The notes under the pieces were generated by a model. That model did not search any database, was not told the DNA's origin, and was given only the letters and a program-made list of their open reading frames with translations. A program made the translations under genes and the position numbers. DNA of 64,000 nt from Mycobacteriales bacterium (GTDB lineage: Bacteria > Actinomycetota > Actinomycetes > BP-191), in contig DASTMB010000023.1 of the NCBI GenBank assembly GCA_035714365.1, positions 62,001 through 126,000 of the forward strand. Reading direction: 5' to 3'. This document shows positions 6,954 through 15,475 of this stretch, piece after piece (the stretch's first letter is position 1; each line of letters begins with the position of its first letter).

Positions 6954-8705
6954 GTGCCGTCGGACCTGCTGTCGCGCCGCGACCTGGACTTCCTGCTCTA
7001 CGAGTGGCTGGACGTCGAGCGGCTGACCGAGCGCGAGCGGTTCGCGGGGCACGACCGGGCGACGTTCGACGCGGTGCTGGACCTGGCCGAGCGGGTGGCG
7101 ACGGAGCGGTTCGCGCCGCACAACAAGGCCGCCGACCAGAACGAGCCGGTGTTCACCGAGGGGCGGGTCCGGCTGCTGCCGGAGGTCGGCGAAGCGTTGC
7201 GGGCGTTCGCGGGGACCGGGCTGATCGCGGCGACGATGGACGAGAGCGTCGGGGGGATGCAGCTCCCGGCCTGCGTGGCGCAGGCGTGCTTCGCGTGGTT
7301 CCAGGCGGCGAACGTCGGGACGTCCGCGTACCCGTTCCTCACCATGGCCAACGCCAACCTGCTGCTCGCGCACGGCTCGCCGGAGCAGGTCGAGACCTAC
7401 GTGCGGCCGATGGTCGAGGGCCGGTGGTTCGGCACGATGTGCCTGTCCGAGCCGCACGCGGGCTCGTCGCTGGCGGACGTGACGACGCGGGCGGAGCCGC
7501 GCGACGACGGCTCGTACGCCGTGACCGGCACCAAGATGTGGATCTCGGCGGGGGACCACGACCTGGCCGAGAACATCGTGCACCTGGTGCTCGCGAAGAT
7601 CCCCGGCGGGCCGCCGGGCGTGAAGGGAATCAGCCTGTTCGTGGTGCCGAAGGTGCTGCCCGACGGCAGCCGCAACGCCGTCGCGCTGACCGGCCTGAAC
7701 CACAAGATGGGCTACCGCGGCACGGTCAACACGGTGCTCGCGTTCGAGGGCGCGACCGGCTTCCTCGTCGGGGAGCCGCACCGCGGCCTCGGCTACATGT
7801 TCCACATGATGAACGAGGCCCGCGTGGGGGTGGGTGCGGGCGCGGCGGCGCTGGGCTGCACCGGCTACCTGAAGTCGTTGCGGTACGCGCGGGAGCGCCC
7901 GCAGGGCCGCCCGGTCGACGCGAAGGACCCGGCCGCGCCGCAGGTGCCGATCGTGGCGCACGCCGACGTGCGGCGGATGCTGCTGGCGCAGAAGGCGTAC
8001 GCCGAGGGCGCGATGGCGCTGGTGCTCTGGTGCGGGCGGCTGCTGGACGAGGAGCGGACGGCGGCGACGGAGGCGGAGCGCACCCGCGCGCACCTGCTGC
8101 TCGACACGGTGACGCCCGTCGCGAAGTCGTGGCCGTCGCAGTGGTGCGTGGTCGCCAACGACCTGGCGATCCAGGTGCACGGCGGCTACGGCTACACCCG
8201 CGAGTACGACGTGGAGCAGCACTACCGCGACAACCGGCTGAACCCGATCCACGAGGGGACGCACGGCATCCAGGCGCTGGACCTGCTGGGGCGCAAGGTG
8301 GTCGCCCACGACGGCGCCGGTCTCAACGCGCTCGCCGAGACGATCGGCGTGACCGTCGCGCGCGGCACGGCGCTCGGCGGCGAGGCGGCGGCGCTGGCGG
8401 CGGCGGTCGGTGCCGCGACCCGCCGCGTCGGCGAGGTGACCCGCGCGCTCTGGGCGGCCGGCGACGTGGCGGTGACGCTGGCGAACGCGTCGGTCTACCT
8501 GGAGGCGGTCGGCCACGTCGTCGTCGCGTGGCTCTGGCTGGAGCAGTACCTCGCCGCCGACGGGAAGGACGGCGCGTTCTACGAGGGGAAGCGGCAGGCG
8601 GCCCGGTGGTTCCTGCGCTGGGAGCTGCCGCGCACCGGGCCGTGGCTGGACCTGCTCGCGTCGCTGGACCGGACGACGCTCGACATGCGCCCGGAGTGGT
8701 TCTGA
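6954..8705 (+). CDS. acyl-CoA dehydrogenase, long DmdC-like form
   Basis: A 583-residue flavin enzyme that would oxidise an acyl-CoA to the 2-enoyl-CoA with electrons passed to ETF. The FAD/substrate signature MCLSEPHAGSSLADV and the later WISAGDHDL, VHGGYGYTREY and NPIHEGTHGIQ are family hallmarks. The last contains the conserved Glu and the C-terminal FAD contact. It is about 200 residues longer than classical forms, with the helical C-terminal extension found in 3-methylthiopropanoyl-CoA dehydrogenase-like proteins. The true substrate is not evident. GTG at 6954 appears leaderless, and the end overlaps the helicase start by 10 bases. Confidence 0.9.
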   Translation: MPSDLLSRRDLDFLLYEWLDVERLTERERFAGHDRATFDAVLDLAERVATERFAPHNKAADQNEPVFTEGRVRLLPEVGEALRAFAGTGLIAATMDESVGGMQLPACVAQACFAWFQAANVGTSAYPFLTMANANLLLAHGSPEQVETYVRPMVEGRWFGTMCLSEPHAGSSLADVTTRAEPRDDGSYAVTGTKMWISAGDHDLAENIVHLVLAKIPGGPPGVKGISLFVVPKVLPDGSRNAVALTGLNHKMGYRGTVNTVLAFEGATGFLVGEPHRGLGYMFHMMNEARVGVGAGAAALGCTGYLKSLRYARERPQGRPVDAKDPAAPQVPIVAHADVRRMLLAQKAYAEGAMALVLWCGRLLDEERTAATEAERTRAHLLLDTVTPVAKSWPSQWCVVANDLAIQVHGGYGYTREYDVEQHYRDNRLNPIHEGTHGIQALDLLGRKVVAHDGAGLNALAETIGVTVARGTALGGEAAALAAAVGAATRRVGEVTRALWAAGDVAVTLANASVYLEAVGHVVVAWLWLEQYLAADGKDGAFYEGKRQAARWFLRWELPRTGPWLDLLASLDRTTLDMRPEWF

Positions 8706-10777
8706 ACGCCGACGACGCGGTCGTGGCCGCCGAGGTGGCGGCCGAGCAGGCGTACCTCGACCGCGTCAACGCCGAGCTGGACGCGGCCGAGGAACGCGCG
8801 CGCGGGCTGGGCCGCGAGGCCGTCGCCCGCGGCGCGCTCGGCACCGACGGCGGCATCCGGCTCGAGGACCTGCGCGGCCTCTACGAGAGCGACGTGTTCA
8901 TGCACAACGCCGTGCGGCGGCGCGCGATGCTCGGCGCGCAGCGGGACGGCGTGCTGTTCGGGCGGCTCGACTACGCGGACGGGACGGTCCGCTACGTCGG
9001 CCGCCTCGGCGTCCGCGACGACAGCCACGAGCCGCTGGTGCTGGACTGGCGCGCGCCCGCGGCGGAGGCGTACTACCGCGCGACGCCGATGGACCCGCAC
9101 GGCGTGGTGCGGCGGCGCACCATCACCTCGACCGACCGGCACGTCACCGGCCTGGACGACGACCTGCTCGACGCGACGCGGGTGCCGGAGGGGATGGCGT
9201 TCGTCGGCGACGGCGCGCTGCTGTCGGCGATGGCGAAGGCGCGCGACGGGAAGATGGGCACGATCGTCGCGACCATCCAGGCCGACCAGGACGCGGCGGT
9301 GCGCGCGCCCGCGACCGGCACGACGGTCATCAGCGGCGGCCCCGGCACCGGCAAGACGGTCGTCGCGCTGCACCGGGTGGCGTACCTGCTGTTCACCGAC
9401 CGGCGGCGGTTCGAGGCGGGCGGGGTGCTCGTCGTCGGCCCGTCGGCGGCGTTCGTCCGCTACATCGACCGGGTGCTGCCGTCGCTGGGCGAGGAGAGCG
9501 TCGTGCTGAAGACGCTCGGCGACCTGATCCCGGCCGTCTCCATCACCCGCCCGGAGACCGGGCTCGCGGCCGACCTCAAGGGGTCGGACCGGCTGCTGCC
9601 GGTGCTGCGCCGCGCCGTCCACGTCACGATGCCGCGGCCGGTGGCGCCGTTGCGCGTCCGCGTCTCCGGCACGCCGCTCACCGTGCAGGCGGGGACGGTC
9701 GCGCGGGTGCGCGAGGAGGCGTTCGCGACCGGCGGCGGGTACGCCGACGTGCGCGCCGCGGCGGAGCGCGCGCTGCTCGACCTGCTCTGGGCCGAGGCGA
9801 CCAGGCGGCGGCCGGCGTCGCTGTCGCGCGCGGAGTTCGCCGACGCGGTGCGGCACGACCGGGCGTTCGGCCGGTACCTGCGGGCGACGTGGGAGAAGGC
9901 CGACCCGAAGGCGATCTTCGGCCGGCTGCGCCGCGACCGGGGGTTCCTCGACCGGTGCGCGCGGGGGCTGCTGGACCGCCACGAGGTCGACGCGCTCGCG
10001 GAGTCGTGGGCGCGGCCGCGGCTCACCGTGCCGGACGTCGCGGTGGTGGACGAGCTGCTCGCGCTGACCGGCCAGGTCGCGCGGGTGCCGCAGCCGGAAC
10101 GCGACCCGGACGACCCGCCGCCCCCGCCGCCGGAGCCGGACGAGTACGCGCACGTCGTCGTGGACGAGGCGCAGGAGCTGACCGCGATGCAGTGGCGGAT
10201 GGTCGCGCGCCGCGGCCCGCGCGCGACGTGGACGATCGTCGGCGACGACGCGCAGAGCGCGCTGCCCGACCGCGCCGCCGCGCGCGCCGCGATGGCGGCG
10301 GCGCTGCCGGAGCCGCGGCACGAGCACCGGCTCGGCACCAACTACCGCAACCCCAGCGAGATCTTCGCGCTCGCCGTGCGCGTGCTCGGCGCGCAGGCGG
10401 CCGACGCCGACCTGCCGGTCGCGGCGCGGTCGAGCGGGCGCGAGCCGGAGGTGCGCCACGTCGCGGCGGCGGCGTTCGCGGACGGGGTCGAACGCGCCGT
10501 CCGCGACCTGCGCGACGACGTCGCGGGCAGCGTCGCGGTGATCGTGGCGGGCGAGGCGGACGCGGCGGCGTTCGCCCACCTCGCCGACGAACGCGTGCGG
10601 GTGCTGACGGCGTTGGAGTGCAAGGGTCTGGAGTTCGACGGCGTCGTCGTCGCCGGCCCCGAACGCATCGCCGCCCCGGTCGCGCCCGAGGTCGCGGCGC
10701 GCACGCTCTACGTCGTGCTGACCCGCGCGACGCGGCACCTCGTCTGCGTCACGGCCGACGCGCACTGGCCCGCCTGA
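8696..10777 (+). CDS. HelD-like UvrD/Rep-family helicase
   Basis: A 693-residue SF1 ATPase. Seen motifs: N-terminal coiled-coil region (EVAAEQAYLDRVNAEL), Walker A GGPGTGKT near residue 214, Walker B VVVDEAQEL, motif III-like VGDDAQSA, motif IV TNYRNPSEI, and a C-terminal LYVVLTRATRHL. This architecture matches HelD, which in Gram-positive bacteria binds RNA polymerase and releases stalled complexes; some actinobacterial HelD proteins counter rifampicin. Whether this protein does that is inference. GTG at 8696 overlaps the dehydrogenase stop, so the two are probably cotranscribed. Confidence 0.85.
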   Translation: MVLNADDAVVAAEVAAEQAYLDRVNAELDAAEERARGLGREAVARGALGTDGGIRLEDLRGLYESDVFMHNAVRRRAMLGAQRDGVLFGRLDYADGTVRYVGRLGVRDDSHEPLVLDWRAPAAEAYYRATPMDPHGVVRRRTITSTDRHVTGLDDDLLDATRVPEGMAFVGDGALLSAMAKARDGKMGTIVATIQADQDAAVRAPATGTTVISGGPGTGKTVVALHRVAYLLFTDRRRFEAGGVLVVGPSAAFVRYIDRVLPSLGEESVVLKTLGDLIPAVSITRPETGLAADLKGSDRLLPVLRRAVHVTMPRPVAPLRVRVSGTPLTVQAGTVARVREEAFATGGGYADVRAAAERALLDLLWAEATRRRPASLSRAEFADAVRHDRAFGRYLRATWEKADPKAIFGRLRRDRGFLDRCARGLLDRHEVDALAESWARPRLTVPDVAVVDELLALTGQVARVPQPERDPDDPPPPPPEPDEYAHVVVDEAQELTAMQWRMVARRGPRATWTIVGDDAQSALPDRAAARAAMAAALPEPRHEHRLGTNYRNPSEIFALAVRVLGAQAADADLPVAARSSGREPEVRHVAAAAFADGVERAVRDLRDDVAGSVAVIVAGEADAAAFAHLADERVRVLTALECKGLEFDGVVVAGPERIAAPVAPEVAARTLYVVLTRATRHLVCVTADAHWPA

Positions 10778-10778
10778 C

Positions 10779-10808
10779 CGAACCTGCGGCCCCGCCCCGC
10801 CGTCCTTG
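10779..10808 (+). promoter_or_regulatory. ECF-type promoter CGAACCTG-N15-GTCCTTG
   Basis: CGAACCTG (10779-10786) and GTCCTTG (10802-10808) are separated by 15 bases. The same two blocks with the same spacing lie before the genes at 44750 and 47655. The -35 part (GAAC core) and the -10 (GTC core) look like ECF sigma promoters. The start codon of the downstream gene is 30 bases beyond. Confidence 0.65.
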
Positions 10809-10810
10809 CG

Positions 10811-10829
10811 CGGTACCCAACGGGTGCCG
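10811..10829 (+). promoter_or_regulatory. 5'-leader hairpin just before the ribosome site
   Basis: CGGTACCC, AAC, GGGTGCCG can pair over eight positions with one G-T wobble. It lies between the ECF-type -10 and the gaggggac ribosome site of the gene at 10839. It might slow or protect translation initiation, but no switch is demonstrated. Confidence 0.4.
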
Positions 10830-10838
10830 GGAGGGGAC

Positions 10839-13337
10839 ATGCGACGGACGGGCGTGGCGCTGGCGGTGGTCGCGGCGACGGCGGTGGTCGCGGGGGCGCT
10901 GCCCGGCGACCGGCGGGTCGGCCGGCAGGGGGACGGCTCGGTCGTGACGCCGACCGGGCAGATGGTCCGCCCGGCCGGGCTCGCGGTCGAGGTGGCCGGG
11001 CGCCCGAACGCCGTCGCGCTCCACCCGCGCGGGCACACGGCGGCGCTGCTCACCGCCCTCGGCGCGCCGGTGACGGTGGTCGACCTCACGTCGCGCCGCG
11101 TGCTCCAGCGGACCGGGTCGGGGAAGGCGTCGTTCGCCGGGCTGGCGTATGCGCCGGACGGGCGGGCGCTCTACGCGTCGCTCGCCGACGGCGCGGTGCT
11201 GCGGTTCGCGGTCGGCGCGGACGGGCGGCTGTCGCACGCGGCACGGCTCGCGCTGCCGAGCGCCGGGCGGCACGCCGAGATCGCCGGCGGGCTCGCGGTG
11301 TCGCCGGACGGCCGCCGCCTGCACGTCGCGCTGAACCGGTCGAACGCGCTCGCCGTCCTCGACGCGGCCACCGGTCGGCTGCTGCGCCGGTACCCGGTCG
11401 GCGTCGCGCCGCACGACGTGCTGCTCGCCGGCGGGACGGCGGTGGTGAGCGAGCAGGGCGGCGCCGCGCCGCGCCCGGGGGAGCGCACCAACGGGTCGGC
11501 CGGCACGCCGGTCGCGAGCACCGCCGGCAACGGCGCCGCCGCCGCGGGCACCGTCTCGCTGGTCGACCTGCGCACCGGCCGCGTCGCGCGGGTCCGCGTC
11601 GGCCTGCACCCGGCCGGGCTGGCGCTGCGCGGCCGGCACGTCTACGTCGCCAACGCCGCCGGCGACAGCGTCTCCGTCGTCGACCTGGCCGCGCGGCGGG
11701 TCGTCGCGACGCTGCCGGTGGCGCCGTTCGCCGGCGCGGCCGGCGTCTCGCCGAACGCCGTCGCGCCGCTCGGTCGCGAGGGCCTCGTCGTCTCGCTCGG
11801 CCGCGCCAACGCCGTCGCCGTCTACCGCTGGCCGGACCCGGCGCGGCCGGCGACGCTGCTCGGGCTGCTGCCGACCGGCTGGTACCCGGACGCGGTCGCC
11901 GTGGACGCGCCGCGCCGGCGGCTGGTCGTCGCGCACGCGAAGGGGCTGGCCGCGCCGCCCGCGTCGTTCGGCGCCCTCGCCGGCCACCCCGACGCGGCGG
12001 ACGTCCGCGGCGAGCGCGGCGGCCTGACGCTGGTCGCGTTCCCGAGCGCGGCGGCGTTGCGCGACGGCACCCGCGCCGTCGCCGAGCTGAACGGCTGGGC
12101 CGCCGCCGCGGCCGCGCGGCTCGCCCCGCGGCGCGGCGTCGCGCCGGTCCCGGTGCCCGCCCGCGTCGGCGAGCCGAGCACCATCAAACACGTCTTCTAC
12201 GTCGTCAAGGAGAACCGCACCTACGACCAGGTGCTCGGCGACGACCCGCGCGGCGACGGGGACCCGCGGTACCTCCAGTTCGGCGAGAGCGTGACGCCGA
12301 ACCAGCACCTGCTCGCCAAGCGGTTCCCGCTGCTCGACAACGTCTACGTCAGCGGCACCGTCTCCGCCGACGGCCACCAGTGGGCGATGCAGGCGAACGT
12401 CACCGACTACGTCGAGCGGCAGTTCGGCTCGTTCGCGCGCGGCTACTCCTACGACGGCGGCGACGCGCTGGCGTACGCGCCGACCGGGTTCCTCTGGGAG
12501 AACGCGCTGCGCCACCACCGCAGCGTCCGCGTGTACGGCGAGTTCGCCGACCACCGCGACCGCACCGGCACGCGCTCCGACGTGCCGTCGCTGGACCGCG
12601 TGCTCGCCCGCCACTACCCGCCGTTCACGCTCGAGGTCAGCGACGCGGAACGGATGCGGGTGCTGCTGGGCGACCTGGCGGCGCAGGTGCCGAAGCACGG
12701 CGTCGCCGACCTGACGATCGTGCAGCTCCCGCTCGACCACACGCACGGCCTGGTGCCGGGGCGGCCGACCCCGCAGTCGGACGTCGCCGACAACGACGCC
12801 GCGCTCGGCCGGCTGGTCGACTGGCTGAGCCACAGCCCGATCTGGCACGAGACGGCGGTGTTCGTCGTGGAGGACGACGCGCAGGACGGCCTGGACCACG
12901 TCGACGGGCACCGCACGACGATGTTCGTCGCCAGCCCGTACGCCCGCGCCGGGCTGGTGGACCACACGTTCTACACGCAGGTCGACGTGGTGCGGACGGT
13001 CGAGCAGATCCTCGGGCTGCCACCGATGACGGTGATGGACCTGGTGGCGCGGCCGATGACGACGGTGTTCGCCACAGCGCCGGACGTGACGCCGTTCGTC
13101 GCCGTCCCGCGGCTGCTGCCGGAGACGACCAACCCGGAGCCGGCCGCGCTCACCGGCGCCGCGCGGGCGTGGGCGGAGGCGTCCGAGGAGTGGGACCTGG
13201 ACCACCCGGACGCCGCGCCCGAGCAGCAGCTCAACCGCGCGATCTGGTACGCCGTCCGCGGCTTCGTGCCGTACCCGGGCGACGGGCGGGTGCTGCTGCC
13301 GAGCGACCTGGGCGCGGAGGCGGAGGACGACGACTGA
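10839..13337 (+). CDS. secreted YncE-like beta-propeller / phosphoesterase fusion
   Basis: An 832-residue exported protein. The signal peptide (RRTGVALAVVAATAVVAGA) is followed by a seven-bladed YncE-like propeller to about residue 440, with repeated blades such as GGLAVSPDGRRLHVAL and HVYVANAAGDSVSVVDL. The C-terminal half is a phosphoesterase of the acid-phosphatase/phospholipase C type, recognised by VVKENRTYDQVLGD, DGHQWAMQANVTDYVE and VFVVEDDAQDGLDHVDGHR. The substrate is unknown; an envelope phosphoester is plausible. The ATG at 10839 has a gagggg site. The gene sits alone behind an ECF-type promoter shared with the sigma-factor locus near 47.5 kb, which implies stress-envelope control. 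Confidence 0.85.
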   Translation: MRRTGVALAVVAATAVVAGALPGDRRVGRQGDGSVVTPTGQMVRPAGLAVEVAGRPNAVALHPRGHTAALLTALGAPVTVVDLTSRRVLQRTGSGKASFAGLAYAPDGRALYASLADGAVLRFAVGADGRLSHAARLALPSAGRHAEIAGGLAVSPDGRRLHVALNRSNALAVLDAATGRLLRRYPVGVAPHDVLLAGGTAVVSEQGGAAPRPGERTNGSAGTPVASTAGNGAAAAGTVSLVDLRTGRVARVRVGLHPAGLALRGRHVYVANAAGDSVSVVDLAARRVVATLPVAPFAGAAGVSPNAVAPLGREGLVVSLGRANAVAVYRWPDPARPATLLGLLPTGWYPDAVAVDAPRRRLVVAHAKGLAAPPASFGALAGHPDAADVRGERGGLTLVAFPSAAALRDGTRAVAELNGWAAAAAARLAPRRGVAPVPVPARVGEPSTIKHVFYVVKENRTYDQVLGDDPRGDGDPRYLQFGESVTPNQHLLAKRFPLLDNVYVSGTVSADGHQWAMQANVTDYVERQFGSFARGYSYDGGDALAYAPTGFLWENALRHHRSVRVYGEFADHRDRTGTRSDVPSLDRVLARHYPPFTLEVSDAERMRVLLGDLAAQVPKHGVADLTIVQLPLDHTHGLVPGRPTPQSDVADNDAALGRLVDWLSHSPIWHETAVFVVEDDAQDGLDHVDGHRTTMFVASPYARAGLVDHTFYTQVDVVRTVEQILGLPPMTVMDLVARPMTTVFATAPDVTPFVAVPRLLPETTNPEPAALTGAARAWAEASEEWDLDHPDAAPEQQLNRAIWYAVRGFVPYPGDGRVLLPSDLGAEAEDDD

Positions 13338-13372
13338 CGGGGAGAGGACTCGCGCGGGGCGCGGCGAACGTA

Positions 13373-13386
13373 GGGGTACCAACCCC
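13373..13386. other. short hairpin downstream of the phosphoesterase gene
   Basis: GGGGT, ACCA, ACCCC forms a five-pair stem between the phosphoesterase gene and the small secreted protein. A stronger stem follows directly at 13389. Together they may end transcription, but no U-run is present. Confidence 0.3.
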
Positions 13387-13388
13387 GC

Positions 13389-13408
13389 CGCGGACCGCGT
13401 GGTCCGCG
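13389..13408. terminator. GC hairpin, probable terminator or leader stem
   Basis: CGCGGACC, GCGT, GGTCCGCG is a perfect eight-pair stem with a four-base loop, 52 bases after the phosphoesterase stop and 24 bases before the next start. It lacks a T-run, as is common for actinobacterial terminators. It could instead belong to the leader of the gene at 13432. Confidence 0.45.
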
Positions 13409-13431
13409 CATGCCCCGAAGGTGGTACCCCC

Positions 13432-13644
13432 GTGAAGAGGACCCTGCTGCTGCTCGCCGTCGCCGGTGCGGCCTTCGCCGCCGCCCCCGCCGCGCAGGCC
13501 GGGCCGTGTGCCGGCCCCGCGTACTTCCAGACCTGCGTGAGCTACGGCTGCACCGGCGACCCGTGCCGCATCGACCCGACCACGATCACGGTGACGCAGA
13601 CCTGCGAGCACCCGCTCCCCGCGTCCGTCTGCAACCCCAAGTAG
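13432..13644 (+). CDS. small secreted Cys-rich protein
   Basis: A 70-residue protein. GTG at 13432 opens a textbook signal peptide (KRTLLLLAVAGAAFAAAPAAQA, likely cut before GPCAG). The mature peptide of about 47 residues carries six cysteines (GPC, QTC, YGC, DPC, QTC, SVC), so up to three disulfides are possible. No family is recognised. The ribosome site is weak (gaaggtgg). It ends two bases before the convergent carbonic anhydrase gene. The short length and spacing of cysteines suggest an exported structural or signalling peptide, but that is only inference. Confidence 0.6.
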   Translation: MKRTLLLLAVAGAAFAAAPAAQAGPCAGPAYFQTCVSYGCTGDPCRIDPTTITVTQTCEHPLPASVCNPK

Positions 13645-13645
13645 G

Positions 13646-14134
13646 TCAGTCCTCCCGCGCCCACTCCACGACCACGTCGACCTCGCCGCGTTCGACGTCG
13701 AACAGCAGCCCGCCGACGCTGCGCACCGTGTCCAGGTACGGCGTCGCGGCGAGCAGCGCGACGTCGTGGCGCAGCGCCTCGGCGTGGTCGTGGATGGGCA
13801 GGAACGGGATCGGCGCGCCGGTCGTGGCGCGCAGCTCGTCGTCGGTGGCGCCGTAGAGGCCGCAGTCGGTGTGCTGCATGACGACGACGTGCTCCGTGCC
13901 GAGGGCGTGGCTGGACAGCGCGAGGCCGCGCAGCACGTCCTCGGTCACCCGGGCGCCGGCGTTGCGCAGGACGTGCGCCTCGCCGGGCCGGAGCCCGAGC
14001 GCGGCGAGCACGTCGATGCGCGTGTCCATGCACGTCAGCACGGCGAGGCGGCGGCTCGGCCGCTTGTCCGGCACGGACGCGCGACCGGCGGCGTAGGCAC
14101 GGTTGGCGGCGACGAGCCGCGAGATCTCGGTCAT
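13646..14134 (-). CDS. beta-class carbonic anhydrase
   Basis: A 162-residue enzyme that interconverts carbon dioxide and bicarbonate. Zinc-site motifs are all visible: TCMDTRID (first Cys plus the Asp/Arg dyad, about residues 35-41), and MQHTDCG (His and second Cys, near residues 88-92). LRNAGARVTEDVLR is the conserved strand between them. It is a short form of the family, similar to the small actinobacterial types. ATG at 14134 was chosen because conserved sequence begins within ten residues. It is divergent from the methyltransferase gene at 14207. Confidence 0.9.
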   Translation of the reverse strand: MTEISRLVAANRAYAAGRASVPDKRPSRRLAVLTCMDTRIDVLAALGLRPGEAHVLRNAGARVTEDVLRGLALSSHALGTEHVVVMQHTDCGLYGATDDELRATTGAPIPFLPIHDHAEALRHDVALLAATPYLDTVRSVGGLLFDVERGEVDVVVEWARED

Positions 14135-14191
14135 CGGGCCGAGCCTGCCGCGCCGCCGCCGCGCGACGCAACTCGCCGGGCGGCGCCCGGA

Positions 14192-14197
14192 TAGCCT
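14192..14197 (+). promoter_or_regulatory. -10-like TAGCCT 9 bases before ATG
   Basis: TAGCCT fits TANNNT and lies nine bases before the ATG at 14207. No ribosome site is found in the gap. This is the weakest of the five cases because the spacing is longest. Confidence 0.35.
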
Positions 14198-14206
14198 GGC
14201 CGCACG

Positions 14207-14803
14207 ATGGGCGAGCACTACTTCACCCGCACGCCGGCCGGCCCGGAGACCGGGCGCACGGTGGCGTTCCCGCTCGACGGCGTGACCCGCGTGCTGCACG
14301 CCTCGTCCGGCGTGTTCAGCCAGGACCGGCTCGACCCCGGCACCGAGGTGCTGCTGCGGCACGCGCCGCGGCCGCCGGCGGAGGGCACGCTGCTCGACCT
14401 CGGCTGCGGCTACGGCCCGATCGCCTGCGCCCTCGCGATCCGCTCGCCCGCCGCGACCGTCTGGGCGATCGACGTCAACGAGCGCGCGCTGCGCTGCACC
14501 GCCGCCAACGCCGAGCGGCTCGGGCTGCCGCGGGTGCGCGCGGCGTTCCCGGAGGACGTGCCGGACGGCGTGACGTTCGCGGCGATCTACGGCAACCCGC
14601 CCATCCGCATCGGCAAGGCCGCGCTGCACGACCTGCTGCTGCGCTGGCTGGCGCGGCTCGCGCCGGGCGGCGCGGCGTACCTCGTCGTGCACCGCAACCT
14701 CGGCTCGGACTCGTTGCAACGCTGGCTGCTCGGCGAGGGGTTCGCCTGCGAGCGGCTGCACAGCGAGAACGGCTACCGCGTGCTGCGGGTGGCCGCCGCG
14801 TGA
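14207..14803 (+). CDS. class I SAM methyltransferase, RsmC-like
   Basis: A 198-residue methyltransferase. The SAM-binding motif DLGCGYGP lies near residue 65 and the catalytic NPPIR near residue 128. NPP(F/I) loops methylate exocyclic amines, and the whole chain resembles the C-terminal domain of RsmC, which makes m2G in 16S rRNA. The opening EHYFTRTPAGPETGRTVAF is typical of the single-domain bacterial form. Its GTGA overlap with the TrmH-family gene after it suggests that two RNA-modifying enzymes are made together. The target base is inferred. Confidence 0.8.
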   Translation: MGEHYFTRTPAGPETGRTVAFPLDGVTRVLHASSGVFSQDRLDPGTEVLLRHAPRPPAEGTLLDLGCGYGPIACALAIRSPAATVWAIDVNERALRCTAANAERLGLPRVRAAFPEDVPDGVTFAAIYGNPPIRIGKAALHDLLLRWLARLAPGGAAYLVVHRNLGSDSLQRWLLGEGFACERLHSENGYRVLRVAAA

Positions 14804-15339
14804 GCGGGCCGCTGACCGAGACGGGCATCAAGCGGCTCAACCGCGGCTGGCGCCGCGCGACCGGGGGCCGGCTGCGCGTGGTGCTCGCCGACCTGTCGAA
14901 CCCGTACAACGTCGGCGCGGTGTTCCGCACCGCCGCCGTGCTCGGCGTGGACCACCTCTACCTCACCGGCAGCACACCGGGACCCGCGCACGCGGGCGTC
15001 GCGAAGGTCGCGCTCGGCACCGCCGCCGCGGTGCCGCACTCGGTCGTCGCCACCGTGGCCGAGGCCGTGGCGGCGGCGCGCGCGGACGGGTTCGCCGTGC
15101 ACGCCGTCGAGCTCGCGGCGGACGCGGTGCCGCTGTCGCGCTGCGCCTTCGGGCCGGACACCTGCCTCGTCCTCGGCAACGAGGCGCACGGCCTGTCCCG
15201 CGCCGCGCTCGCCGCCTGCGACTCAGCCGTCTACATCCCGCAGGTCGGCAAGGTCGCGTCCCTCAACGTCGCCACGGCCGCCGCGATCGCGATGTTCGAG
15301 GTGCGCCGCCAGGAGTGGTCCGCGCTGCCCGACCCGTAG
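14800..15339 (+). CDS. TrmH/SpoU-family RNA 2'-O-methyltransferase
   Basis: A 179-residue SPOUT-fold enzyme. Three motifs of the knotted SAM site are visible: LSNPYNVGAVFRTAAVLG (motif 1, with the key Asn and Arg), LVLGNEAHGLS (motif 2) and IPQVGKVASLNVATAAAIAMFE (motif 3). These enzymes methylate the 2'-OH of tRNA or rRNA riboses as dimers. The exact target is not determinable here. The GTG start overlaps the stop of the RsmC-like gene. Length is that of the minimal single-domain type without the L30e-like N-terminal RNA-binding domain. Confidence 0.85.
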   Translation: MSGPLTETGIKRLNRGWRRATGGRLRVVLADLSNPYNVGAVFRTAAVLGVDHLYLTGSTPGPAHAGVAKVALGTAAAVPHSVVATVAEAVAAARADGFAVHAVELAADAVPLSRCAFGPDTCLVLGNEAHGLSRAALAACDSAVYIPQVGKVASLNVATAAAIAMFEVRRQEWSALPDP

Positions 15340-15475
15340 CCCGGACCGCCCGGCGAAGGGCCCGGGTACATAGTCCCAAGACCGTCCCGACGGGCTATCG
15401 TCCCGGCGCCGCGCCCAGGGCAGAGTCCCCTCTTACCGCGCATGCCCGCGCGGGCTTCTGCTGGGGGGGCTTCTC

